Origin: Methylomonas koyamae
Lineage (GTDB): Bacteria; Pseudomonadota; Gammaproteobacteria; Methylococcales; Methylomonadaceae
Direction of reading: 5' to 3'
DNA length: 60,962 nt
Assembly: GCF_006483455.1 (NCBI RefSeq)
Contig: NZ_PPPU01000015.1
Coordinates: 1-60,962 of the forward strand
Shown here: positions 7,730 through 15,173 of the stretch, one piece after another
Numbering within the stretch: the first letter of the stretch is position 1
How the letters are laid out: each line of letters starts with the position of its first letter
Translations under genes and position numbers: made by a program
Notes under the pieces: generated by a model
Told to the model about the DNA's origin: nothing
Database searches by the model: none
The model's input: the letters and a program-made list of their open reading frames with translations, nothing else

Positions 7730-9502
7730 TTAAGACTCGGCAGCTCTCCCTTTCTGCGGAAACAACCCCCTCGGCTTTTTCTGAATAAACAAAATAATAA
7801 ACACCAGCACTAAAATCTTCGCCAACACCGCCCCGGCATAAGGCTCCAATACCTTATTGGCAATCCCCAACGAAAACCCGGCCACCAAGGTGCCGAACAA
7901 ATTGCCGACCCCACCAAACACCACGACCATGAACGAATCGACGATGTATGCTTGGCCAAGATTCGGCCCGACGTTGGTGATCTGGCTCAAGGCCACCCCG
8001 GCCACGCCGGCGATGCCGGAGCCCAAGCCGAAGGTCATCGCATCGACTCGCGACGTGGGGATGCCCATTGCCCTGGCCATGCCGCGATTTTGGGCGACGG
8101 CCCGGACTTCCAGACCCAGTTTGGTGCGCTTCAAGATTTGCAGCAGTGCGGTGAACACCAACAGGCAGAAGATCAGGATGTAGAAGCGGTTCCAGGTCAG
8201 CGATAAAAAGTCGTTGATCTGCCAGGAGCCGCTCATCCAATCCGGCGTCGAGACGCTGCGGTTCAGCGGCGAGAAGATCGAGCGCACCGCTTGTTGCAGG
8301 AACAGGCTGACACCGAAGGTCGCCAACAGGGTTTCCAACGGCCGGCCGTACAGGAAGCGTATGATGCCGCGTTCGATGGCTATGCCGACCAGCGCAGCGA
8401 CCAAAAAGGCCATCGGAATCGACAGAATCAAAGCGGTGCCCAGGTTATTCGGCAGCAGTTGCTGCATCACGTAAGTGGTGTAAGCGCCCAACATCATCAG
8501 TTCGCCGTGGGCCATGTTGATGATGCCCATCACGCCAAAGGTAATCGCCAAACCGATGGCGGCCAGCACCAGCACCGCGCCCAGGCTCAGGCCGAAGAAC
8601 ACGGTTTCGATGGCGGCGTAAGCTTGCATCCGGCCGCGGATTTTGATTAGCGCCGCTTCGGCCAGATTGCGGATGTCGCTGTCGGCTTCGACGAAATTGC
8701 CCTCGGCGTCTTTTTCGGTCAAGGCTTGCAGCTTGTTGACGGCGTCCTGGCTATCCAATTCCTTCAAGGTCGTGATTGCATTGATGCGCTGGCTTTTGTC
8801 CGGGCTGTTGATGTCCTGCAGCAATAGTACGGCGCGGATCGCGGCGACGATTTCGGCGTCGGCTTCGTGGTCCAGGTGGTCCTTCAACAGCGCCAAGGCC
8901 TTGTCGTCGACGTTTTTGGCCATGGCTTGCACGGCGCCGAGGCGCACGGCCGGGTCGGCGTGGTTCAGTTGCAACTGGCCGATGGCTTTGCGCAGCAGCG
9001 TGCGCAGTTTATTGTTCAGATTGATCTTGCCGACCGCGCCGCGCTCGAGCTCGCCGAGGCTGGCGCCGCTGATCGGGTCGGTCAGGCTGTAGCCGGTTTG
9101 GGTTTCCTGGCCGATGGCCAGCTTGGCTTCGGCTTTCAGTTCGAACAGCTTGCCGTCCTGCAAGGCCTGCAGCAGTTTCAGATTGGCGCTGTCGGTGGCC
9201 AGTTGTTCCACCGCTTGCTCCCGCTCGGACATGCTGCCTTGGCGCAGCAAGTCCAGCGGGTTGCCGGTTTCGTCGGCCAGTGCCGGCCGGGCGGCCATAG
9301 CCGCGGCGGCAATCAGCAGGACGAGTCCGGTTCTGATTAGCCAGCCGGATCGATCTACTGCACTGGTTCCGTTCGAGCCGGGCAGCGCGGAAAGGCCGGC
9401 GACAGGTTCAGGACGGGCGGTATTCAAAAAAACGAGTTCGAAAAGCCGTTTAAAAACGCCGCGGGTTTCGATTCCGGTCTGAGTAGAAGTAGTAGTCATC
9501 AT
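7730..9502 (-). CDS. urtB: Urea ABC transporter permease UrtB
   Basis: Inner-membrane permease half of the urea importer (LivH-like). The 590-residue product has the two-part UrtB plan: a helical periplasmic-type region (about 80-290; LRQGSMSEREQAVEQLATDS, repeated LQ/AL helices), then a permease of about eight helices (295-590) with GLAITFGVMGIINMAHGELMMLG, FGVSLFLQQAVRSIFSPLNR and VVVFGGVGNLFGTLVAG. The ATG at 9502 (ATGATG) gives about 50 residues before the first hydrophobic segment (SGWLIRTGLVLLIAAAAMA). That extension contains ARPEPVAG, a peptide typical of REP sequence read in frame. A later start near the hydrophobic segment cannot be excluded, although no good ribosome site is evident. 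It reads with urtA but is cut off from urtC by repeats. Confidence 0.93.
   Translation of the reverse strand: MMTTTSTQTGIETRGVFKRLFELVFLNTARPEPVAGLSALPGSNGTSAVDRSGWLIRTGLVLLIAAAAMAARPALADETGNPLDLLRQGSMSEREQAVEQLATDSANLKLLQALQDGKLFELKAEAKLAIGQETQTGYSLTDPISGASLGELERGAVGKINLNNKLRTLLRKAIGQLQLNHADPAVRLGAVQAMAKNVDDKALALLKDHLDHEADAEIVAAIRAVLLLQDINSPDKSQRINAITTLKELDSQDAVNKLQALTEKDAEGNFVEADSDIRNLAEAALIKIRGRMQAYAAIETVFFGLSLGAVLVLAAIGLAITFGVMGIINMAHGELMMLGAYTTYVMQQLLPNNLGTALILSIPMAFLVAALVGIAIERGIIRFLYGRPLETLLATFGVSLFLQQAVRSIFSPLNRSVSTPDWMSGSWQINDFLSLTWNRFYILIFCLLVFTALLQILKRTKLGLEVRAVAQNRGMARAMGIPTSRVDAMTFGLGSGIAGVAGVALSQITNVGPNLGQAYIVDSFMVVVFGGVGNLFGTLVAGFSLGIANKVLEPYAGAVLAKILVLVFIILFIQKKPRGLFPQKGRAAES
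9369..9418. repeat. REP-like sequence inside urtB
   Basis: An imperfect palindrome (CCGTTCGAGCC...GGTTCAGGACGGG) within the first 50 codons of urtB, encoding NTARPEPVAG...LPGSNG on the minus strand. This resembles the common GACAGGCTCAGGACGAACGG REP class, suggesting that a REP entered the gene in frame. Confidence 0.55.
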
Positions 9503-9565
9503 GCTCAAGAGGCTGTTTTTGGGGGAACGGTCGGCCGGGCGTAAACCGGGCGGCGTTTTTAAACG
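9448..9565. repeat. 16-bp inverted repeat spanning the urtB start
   Basis: CGTTTAAAAACGCCGC (9448-9463) and its exact complement GCGGCGTTTTTAAACG (9550-9565) flank the urtB start codon region. In the urtA-urtB message they could form a long stem enclosing the urtB initiation site. A further hairpin, GTCGGGGGC...GCCCGCGAC, is at 9600-9620 in the same 155-bp gap. Confidence 0.6.
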
Positions 9566-9657
9566 GGTTCTAAAACGGTGGCTTTGCATCGTAATTCCTG
9601 TCGGGGGCGAAGCCCGCGACTTCCGTGTCGCGCGCCTCGCGGGGATAACATCCGCTG

Positions 9658-10959
9658 TTAGTAGTTCTGTCCTGAACACTTCTTGGTTTTGGTGTTGTAG
9701 TTGCCGCAATTGATCGGTGCGGTCCAGTCGGCGATGATCGGTTTGCTGTCCGGCAGGAAGTCGGACCAGGCGTCGCCGTCGACGACTTTGTTGGTTTGCC
9801 ATACGGTGGCGAATTGGCCGTCTTCCTGGATTTCGCCGATCAGCACCGGTTTGCTGATGTGGTGGTTGGGCAGCATTTTCGCGGTGCCGCCGGTCAGGTT
9901 GGGGAATTCGACGCCGATGATGGCTTTTTGCACCGCGTCGGGATCGGTGGTGCCGGCTTTCTCGACCGCTTTCACCCACATGTTGAAGCCGATGTAGTGC
10001 GCTTCCATCGGATCGTTGGTCACGCGTTTCGGATTCTTGATGTAGTCCTTCCATTGCTGGATGAAGGCCGCGTTTTTGGTGGTGTCTACGCTCATGAAGT
10101 AGTTCCAGGCTGCCAAATGGCCGACCAGCGGTTTGGTATCCATGCCGGACAGTTCCTCTTCGCCGACCGAGAACGCGACGACCGGAATGTCTTCAGCTTT
10201 AATGCCTTGGTTGCCCAATTCTTTATAGAACGGGACGTTGGCGTCGCCGTTGATGGTCGAAACCACCGCGGTTTTCTTGCCGGCCGAGCCGAATTTTTTG
10301 ATGTCGGCGACGATGCTTTGCCAGTCGGAATGGCCGAACGGGGTGTAGTTGATCATGATGTCCGCCGGTTTAACGCCTTTGGCTTTCAAGTACGCTTCCA
10401 GGATTTTGTTGGTGGTGCGCGGATAGACGTAGTCGGTACCGGCCAACACCCAACGTTGCACTTTCAGATCGTTCATCAAGTAATCGACCGCCGGAATCGC
10501 TTGTTGGTTAGGCGCGGCGCCGGTGTAGAACACGTTTTTGGAAGACTCTTCGCCTTCGTATTGCACCGGGTAGAACAGGATGCTGTTCAGCTCTTCGATC
10601 ACCGGCAATACCGATTTCCGGGAAACGGAGGTCCAGCAGCCGAAGATGGCCGAGACTTTGTCCTTGGTGATCAGCTCGCGGGCTTTTTCCGCAAATAACG
10701 GCCAGTTGGAGGCCGGGTCGACCACCACCGCTTCCAGTTTCTTGCCGAGCAGACCGCCTTTTTTGTTTTGCTCGTCGATCAGCATCAGTATGGTGTCTTT
10801 CAGCGTGGTTTCCGAGATCGCCATGGTGCCGGACAGCGAATGCAGTACGCCGACCTTGATGGTGTCTTCGGCCTGGGCCGAGCCGGCGGCGCCGAACAGC
10901 GCGGTGGAGAGTGCTGCGGCGGTCGCCAGTTTGCGGAAGGAAATGCTCAGTCTTTTCAT
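9658..10959 (-). CDS. urtA: Urea-binding protein UrtA
   Basis: Periplasmic substrate-binding protein of the urea importer. The 433-residue product starts with a signal peptide (MKRLSISFRKLATAAAL...GSAQA, about 30 residues). The mature part has the UrtA signature IKVGVLHSLSGTMAISE, then IFGCWTSVSRKSVLPVIEE and LFYPVQYEGEESS, which separate UrtA from branched-chain amino-acid binding proteins. The C-terminus (INCGNYNTKTKKCSGQNY) has two Cys that may form a disulphide. It is the first gene of the urtA-urtB pair. The urtA start is preceded by a 170-bp gap largely occupied by a REP doublet that separates it from the porin gene. Urea transporters of this kind are usually nitrogen-regulated, but I could not identify a sigma-54 site. 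Confidence 0.97.
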   Translation of the reverse strand: MKRLSISFRKLATAAALSTALFGAAGSAQAEDTIKVGVLHSLSGTMAISETTLKDTILMLIDEQNKKGGLLGKKLEAVVVDPASNWPLFAEKARELITKDKVSAIFGCWTSVSRKSVLPVIEELNSILFYPVQYEGEESSKNVFYTGAAPNQQAIPAVDYLMNDLKVQRWVLAGTDYVYPRTTNKILEAYLKAKGVKPADIMINYTPFGHSDWQSIVADIKKFGSAGKKTAVVSTINGDANVPFYKELGNQGIKAEDIPVVAFSVGEEELSGMDTKPLVGHLAAWNYFMSVDTTKNAAFIQQWKDYIKNPKRVTNDPMEAHYIGFNMWVKAVEKAGTTDPDAVQKAIIGVEFPNLTGGTAKMLPNHHISKPVLIGEIQEDGQFATVWQTNKVVDGDAWSDFLPDSKPIIADWTAPINCGNYNTKTKKCSGQNY

Positions 10960-11017
10960 TGTAGTAGTCCTATGTCAGGAAGAAATCGTGGGCGATGGTG
11001 GCCCGTTTGCTTGCTAG

Positions 11018-11091
11018 GTAGGGTGGGCACGCAGTGCCCACGCGTGAAGGTTTCTGCTTCGCGTGGGCACCTATTCGGTGCCCACCCTACG
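11018..11091. repeat. REP doublet R4 (BIME-like)
   Basis: Two head-to-head REP hairpins, GTAGGGTGGGCACGCAGTGCC from 11018 and a complement ending GGTGCCCACCCTACG at 11091. They lie between the porin stop (11131) and the urtA start (10959), where they may act as a 3'-end hairpin for the porin message. Confidence 0.88.
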
Positions 11092-11130
11092 GTTTGTCAG
11101 GTTGGCGTAAATGTGGCTATGCCACCGTCA

Positions 11131-12423
11131 TTAAATTTGCCACTGGAAGCCGACCATCATCTGGCTGACGTCGTCGCCGGTGGCGGTGGATTTGTAGTTG
11201 ATGCCCTTGGTTAACAGGTCGCCGTATTGGTAGCTGGCGAAAATTTTGGCGTTGTGGCCGTCGATGATGTAGTTGACGCCGGCTTCATACACCTCGCGGG
11301 TGGAACTGGTGCTGGGGGAGACGTTGACGTAGCGCAGGAACGGTTGGAACTGGCCGATACCGATCTTTTGCGGAAACAGGTACATGCCGCTGACGTCGTA
11401 AGCATTTCCTTCGAACATCGAGAATTGGGTTGACCGGTCGGTTCCCTCGCTATCGCGGACTGATTGGTTGTATGCGTTGCCGGAAATCCCGTAGTTTTTG
11501 TACTCGCCATTGAAGGTCACGACGCCGCCGCCGGGCAATACTTTTTCCATCAACAGATCGACCGTGGTGCCCCGAAAACTACCTGCTGCCGCAGGAATCG
11601 CCGGATCGGCTCCACTGGCCGCGGTAAATCCACGGCCGGCGCCGTCTTCCTGATATTGGTTGGAGATGCCGACGGTCAGGATGTCGCCGCCTTTGCCGTA
11701 ATAGGTGCCGGAGGTGTAATAGCCTGGGTTCTTCTCGACTTCCCAAAAGTTATAAGCGACGCGTTGCCCATAGAGAATATTGTGGTCGACGTTAGCGCCG
11801 CCGCGTAAGCCGCGGAAAAAACCGGCGGCGTATTGCAAGCGACCGTCGAATGCCGCACCCCAGAAGGTGACACCGTCGTCGCGGCCGAAGGAACCGGCCG
11901 AGGTGCCGTCGGATTTGATGACCAAGTTGTAATCCGAGGGTTCGAACGGGGTACCGGCGGAGAAGATGTTATAAACGGCGCTGTAGAACGGACCGTTCAT
12001 TTCGCGGCGTTCGGCCGGGACCAGCATCCGGCCCACCCACAAGTTGGCGTAAGGATTGACCTCGAATTTGCCGATCGCGTCCAGTACCCGCACCTCGCCG
12101 CCGTTGCCGCAGGTTTGGCAGTCGGTGTTGAATTCCACTTTCAGGTATTTATGGATTTGGCCGTTGATATACAAACGGATGTTGTCCAGGTTGAAATCGT
12201 TGCTCCATTTTTCCGCGCCGGCACCGGCGGCACTTTCCTGAGCGCGGAAACTGGTGCGCAAACCGGCGCCGACGCTGACCCATTTGGTGTCGTCGATCTT
12301 GAAGGTGGCGCCGGCTGTCGCTTCCGGCGCCTGGCTCAGGCCGATGGCACCCAAGGCCATACCGCTCAGCAAGCCGATGGCCCGGCTGCCGGTTTTTTGT
12401 CGATTAAAACCCGTCATTTGCAT
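11131..12423 (-). CDS. Outer-membrane porin, probably for urea/amides
   Basis: A 430-residue outer-membrane protein: signal peptide (about 1-38, SGMALGAIGLSQAPEATA), then alternating strands with many aromatics (NDFNLDNIRLYINGQIHKYLKVEFNTD, NPYANLWVGRMLVPAERREM) and a terminal strand (QMMVGFQWQI) near-ideal for BAM recognition. It resembles OprO/OprP-type and FmdC-like porins. FmdC of Methylophilus methylotrophus is co-expressed with a short-chain amide/urea transporter, so position next to urtA suggests urea passage; that is inference. It has Cys in TDCQTCGNGGE, an odd pair for a porin. The start could be either of two nearby ATGs (12423 or 12417). Confidence 0.85.
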   Translation of the reverse strand: MQMTGFNRQKTGSRAIGLLSGMALGAIGLSQAPEATAGATFKIDDTKWVSVGAGLRTSFRAQESAAGAGAEKWSNDFNLDNIRLYINGQIHKYLKVEFNTDCQTCGNGGEVRVLDAIGKFEVNPYANLWVGRMLVPAERREMNGPFYSAVYNIFSAGTPFEPSDYNLVIKSDGTSAGSFGRDDGVTFWGAAFDGRLQYAAGFFRGLRGGANVDHNILYGQRVAYNFWEVEKNPGYYTSGTYYGKGGDILTVGISNQYQEDGAGRGFTAASGADPAIPAAAGSFRGTTVDLLMEKVLPGGGVVTFNGEYKNYGISGNAYNQSVRDSEGTDRSTQFSMFEGNAYDVSGMYLFPQKIGIGQFQPFLRYVNVSPSTSSTREVYEAGVNYIIDGHNAKIFASYQYGDLLTKGINYKSTATGDDVSQMMVGFQWQI

Positions 12424-12521
12424 TCCCCTATCTAGTTAAAACTTGCCAGAGCCGGCGGCCGTGGCGCTCGTAAACTTCGGGGAAATTTTTAAATTTTGCG
12501 CGGTCCTGCCACAATCGGGCG

Positions 12522-12539
12522 AATGACTCATCAGTCATT
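12522..12539. promoter_or_regulatory. Palindrome between divergent genes (operator candidate)
   Basis: AATGACT-CATC-AGTCATT, a perfect 7-bp inverted repeat in the 180-bp gap between the divergent porin and periplasmic-protein genes. The size suits a dimeric regulator such as the LuxR-type protein at 18844, but no site preference for that protein is known. Confidence 0.3.
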
Positions 12540-12602
12540 TGACGTATGGCCGGCAACTCGCGGCGTCCGTAGAGTGGCAAGCAACTTGGGAGAGAGAAGA
12601 CT

Positions 12603-13322
12603 ATGAAAAACTTTTTTGTTTTGGCTGTCGCCGCACTGGGTTTTGCCGGTGCGGCAGGCGCGGCCGAGCCGGAACCGGTCAAGCCGCTGCAGGCGGTTGC
12701 ATTCGAACTGGCCGACGATAATCTGAGCCAGTTCGGCATTGGATTGGACCCGGCGAATCTGGCTGAGCGGGTACGGAACAATCTGGCGGAATGGCAGTTT
12801 CCGCTCAGCGCCAGCGGGCCGTTCAGCCACCGGTTGCAGGCCAGGCTGGGTAAAGTGGCGCGGCGGGAAACCCCGGTCGGCTTTTCGTTTTCCTCCGGCA
12901 ACTCCGACCCGCGCGCCGTCGATTTCCAAAAAGCCGACGTATTGCCGGTGACCTGCAGTTTGCGCGATGCCGGCAATCAGGCGGTTTTGGTCGAACGCGA
13001 ATCGACTTTCAGCGCCCATGCTTTAGACAAAGACGTTGCCCCGGCGCGGATCGCCGACAAACTGGTCGACCAAATCGGCACCGCCTGCCTGGACGTGCTG
13101 GAGCAAGCACCGCTGCCGAAGCAACCTGGCCGAGTCAGAACCGAGTTGTTCAAACCGAAATGGATGCCGGACGTGCGGGTGGAGGTTCGGGAGATTCCGG
13201 CTGCGGCGGGGGCGAGTACTGCAGCGCAACCGGCGGCGATAGGCGACGAGCCGAAGAAGGAGGTGATTATTCATAACCAGGGCAATCCGGTGATTTTTCA
13301 GTTTGGGTATGAGAGGAAGTGA
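12603..13322 (+). CDS. Periplasmic protein of unknown function
   Basis: A 239-residue protein with a clean signal peptide (MKNFFVLAVAALGFAGAAGA, cleavage before AEPEP). The body has no motif I can name. It contains PVTCSLRDAGNQAVLVERES and IGTACLDVLEQAP, giving two cysteines that could pair, and a Pro/Ala linker (about 195-215) before a conserved-looking tail (KKEVIIHNQGNPVIFQFGYERK). A GGGAGAGAAG ribosome site precedes the ATG. It is divergent from the porin, sharing a 180-bp regulatory gap, so the two may be co-regulated. The next gene on this strand is far away beyond repeat E. Confidence 0.75.
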   Translation: MKNFFVLAVAALGFAGAAGAAEPEPVKPLQAVAFELADDNLSQFGIGLDPANLAERVRNNLAEWQFPLSASGPFSHRLQARLGKVARRETPVGFSFSSGNSDPRAVDFQKADVLPVTCSLRDAGNQAVLVERESTFSAHALDKDVAPARIADKLVDQIGTACLDVLEQAPLPKQPGRVRTELFKPKWMPDVRVEVREIPAAAGASTAAQPAAIGDEPKKEVIIHNQGNPVIFQFGYERK

Positions 13323-13349
13323 TGTGCTTTGGTGTTGATTCCGTGCTTG

Positions 13350-13399
13350 GTCGACTGCATGGATACAGGAGGTAGAGCAACGCAGGAGCAGTTGCCGAG
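13350..13399. repeat. 50-bp repeat, copy 1
   Basis: TCGACTGCATGGATACAGGA...GAGCAGTTGCCGAG. A nearly identical copy is inserted inside hairpin-array repeat F at 15350-15398. It is followed at 13400-13420 by GGCTTGTCGAACCGTGAGCGG, a REP-type end. Confidence 0.8.
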
Positions 13400-13434
13400 A
13401 GGCTTGTCGAACCGTGAGCGGAGAATCAATTGAG

Positions 13435-13776
13435 GTGTCGCTGGCGCGACGGCTGGTTTTAAAGTCGGGTTTCGGCCCGACAGCCGAGATACTTTCTTTT
13501 GCTTGGCCAAAAGAAAGTATCCAAAGAAAAGGCCACCCGACATTCCGCCTTAATCCTGCGCTTTACGAAAACCATCCGTGGTTTTCGCCCTGCGGGTCAG
13601 CCTATCGGCTGTTCAAATTTGCTCCAGGCAAATTTGTCGCTTTTGGCGAGGGTTTTCGGAAGGGGCTTCCCAGCCCCTCCGAAAACGAGCGGCATCCCTG
13701 CCGCTCCCCTACGGGCCAATCTCGCCAAATACCCACGGGGCACAAGAGCTGGGATGCTCGGGGCGGAATAACGGGA
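13435..13776 (+). repeat. Hairpin-array repeat, copy E
   Basis: A 342-bp copy starting GTGTCGCTGGCGCGACG. It is near-identical to copy D in inverse orientation and shares its TTTGGCGAG/CTCGCCAAA arm. It pairs with copy F around a 1.4-kb segment carrying a membrane-protein gene and a RAYT. Confidence 0.9.
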
Positions 13777-13860
13777 ACGACCCCGTCGCGAGATGAAAGG
13801 TTATTAGATGATTTTGAAAGCTAGGATTTTGATTGTGTTGTAGGATGCTGCCGACGAAAG

Positions 13861-13912
13861 GAGGCGCATCGTTCGCGATCGATGGGCTTCGCTCCGTTCG
13901 GCACATCCATCG
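13861..13912. repeat. Hairpin upstream of cargo gene
   Basis: GAGGCGCATC/GATGGGCTTC with a 10-base loop, then GCTCCGTTCGGCACATCCATCG. It is a diverged relative of the hairpin at 2431-2460 and likewise lies about 40 bp upstream of an AT-rich gene enclosed by hairpin-array repeats. Confidence 0.6.
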
Positions 13913-13932
13913 GAATAAATTTTCAGGCATTT

Positions 13933-14448
13933 ATGAAAAATAAATCAAGTTTAGCTAGCGCTGCTTTATTATTTGTTTTATTAACATTTATATTGTCGTT
14001 ATTCGATCTCGATATATTTTTATTAAAAATTCCAGAGTTTAATCAATTAGAAACTGGCGATGGGACGATATCATTTAACCTTACGCCACTAAGCAGAGGT
14101 AGTTCACTAATGCTTAACGGTCAAGGTAAATCTATCGAATTGAACTGCTGGATAACAAGTGTTGGGATGAAAGATTGCGTCGCTTCCGAAGATAAAAATC
14201 AACTTAAAGGCAAAAAAGCGAAAGCATGGTGGTATGAGGCAAGAATCAATGGATTTTTTACTGAAAATCGGCTCCTTCAGCTGGACGTTGATGGAAAGCT
14301 AGTAATTGATTATTTAGATCAACGAAGTAAATATATCAAAAGTAAGGAGGCTTATATTTATGTTTGGCCTATGTTTTTTTGCGTCGCTGTGTTTTTTTAT
14401 TTTGTCGTGCGCCTGAGTAATAATTATCGTAACAAATGTTCAACGTAG
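13933..14448 (+). CDS. AT-rich two-helix membrane protein, unknown function
   Basis: A 171-residue product from the ATG at 13933 (MKNKSSLASAALLFVLLTFI). I preferred it to an in-frame ATG 51 bp upstream because the upstream codons are repeat-derived. It has one membrane helix near the N-terminus (about 7-27), a polar middle region with two cysteines (LNCWITSVGMKDCVAS), and a second helix near the C-terminus (VWPMFFCVAVFFYFVVRL). The middle would face the periplasm. Base composition is clearly more AT-rich than neighbouring genes, like the cargo gene at 1395. No family recognised. It lies between repeat E and the RAYT unit. Confidence 0.65.
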   Translation: MKNKSSLASAALLFVLLTFILSLFDLDIFLLKIPEFNQLETGDGTISFNLTPLSRGSSLMLNGQGKSIELNCWITSVGMKDCVASEDKNQLKGKKAKAWWYEARINGFFTENRLLQLDVDGKLVIDYLDQRSKYIKSKEAYIYVWPMFFCVAVFFYFVVRLSNNYRNKCST

Positions 14449-14451
14449 CTG

Positions 14452-14484
14452 CGTAGGGTGGGCACGGCTTTTTGTGCCCACGCG
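14452..14484 (+). repeat. REP hairpin R5, left flank of RAYT
   Basis: CGTAGGGTGGGCACGGCTTT...GCCCACGCG, 33 bp. It is the exact reverse complement of R6 at 15082-15114; together they frame the transposase gene. Confidence 0.93.
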
Positions 14485-14531
14485 GGGAAAACCACAAACC
14501 CTGATTTAACCATCAAAAATTAACGACCGAA

Positions 14532-15071
14532 ATGTCCCGTTACCGCCGCTCGCAAAATCCCGGTGCAACGTATTTTTTCACGGTGGTGACGTATCGGCGG
14601 CAAGCGATTTTATGTGATGAACCGATACGGGAAGCTTTGCGCACGGCGATTGCAACAACTCGCGCCAAACGACCGTTTAACATAGATGCCTGGGTTCTGT
14701 TGCCGGATCATTTGCACTGTATTTGGACTTTACCGGTTGACGATGCAGATTTTGCAACCCGTTGGAGCGTGATAAAACGGCAGGTGAGCGTGGCATGTGG
14801 TGACGCATATCGGCGGGCCGAATGGATCAATGCCTCGAAACAAAAACATCGGGAATCGACCTTATGGCAACGCCGGTATTGGGAGCATCAAATACGCGAT
14901 GAAACCGATTTTGCCCGGCATATGGATTACATTCATTACAACCCGGTAAAGCACGGGTATTCGCAGCAGGTCAAAGATTGGCCGTATTCGACGTTTCATC
15001 GATATGTAAAGGAAGGCGTTTATTCGATGGATTGGGGGGATGGCGTTGATGAATTGGTTGTGGGGGAGTGA
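14532..15071 (+). CDS. REP-associated tyrosine transposase (RAYT)
   Basis: Single-strand-specific HUH-type nuclease/transposase of the Y1/RAYT family that cuts and moves REP hairpins. The 179-residue product starts MSRYRRSQNPGATYFFTVVTYRR. It has the two-histidine metal motif in DHLHCIW and ends its core with HMDYIHYNPVKHGY, which provides the candidate nucleophilic tyrosine. Length and motifs are intact, so it may be active. Perfect 33-bp inverted REPs sit 48 bp upstream of its ATG and 11 bp after its stop, the usual RAYT-REP arrangement. The other REPs of this sequence class in the window (53, 419, 7107, 11018) are likely to have been spread by this enzyme or a relative. Confidence 0.95.
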   Translation: MSRYRRSQNPGATYFFTVVTYRRQAILCDEPIREALRTAIATTRAKRPFNIDAWVLLPDHLHCIWTLPVDDADFATRWSVIKRQVSVACGDAYRRAEWINASKQKHRESTLWQRRYWEHQIRDETDFARHMDYIHYNPVKHGYSQQVKDWPYSTFHRYVKEGVYSMDWGDGVDELVVGE

Positions 15072-15081
15072 ACGGTTTGTC

Positions 15082-15114
15082 CGCGTGGGCACAAAAAGCC
15101 GTGCCCACCCTACG
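15082..15114 (-). repeat. REP hairpin R6, right flank of RAYT
   Basis: Exact reverse complement of R5 over 33 bp, just downstream of the RAYT stop. Confidence 0.93.
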
Positions 15115-15173
15115 AATCTAGATTGGTTTCTTTAGAATGAACCCAATCCGTTTTGATAGCGCGATGGTTTTGT

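Noticed and set aside
7107-11091. REP doublets as a possible CRISPR array
   Set aside because: They are dispersed pairs of self-complementary hairpins without regularly spaced unique spacers, and no cas gene is present.
12498-12513. Sigma-54 promoter for the porin (TGGCAGGACCGCGCAA on the minus strand)
   Set aside because: Spacing between the GG and GC elements is 9, not 10, and the -12 element is poor.
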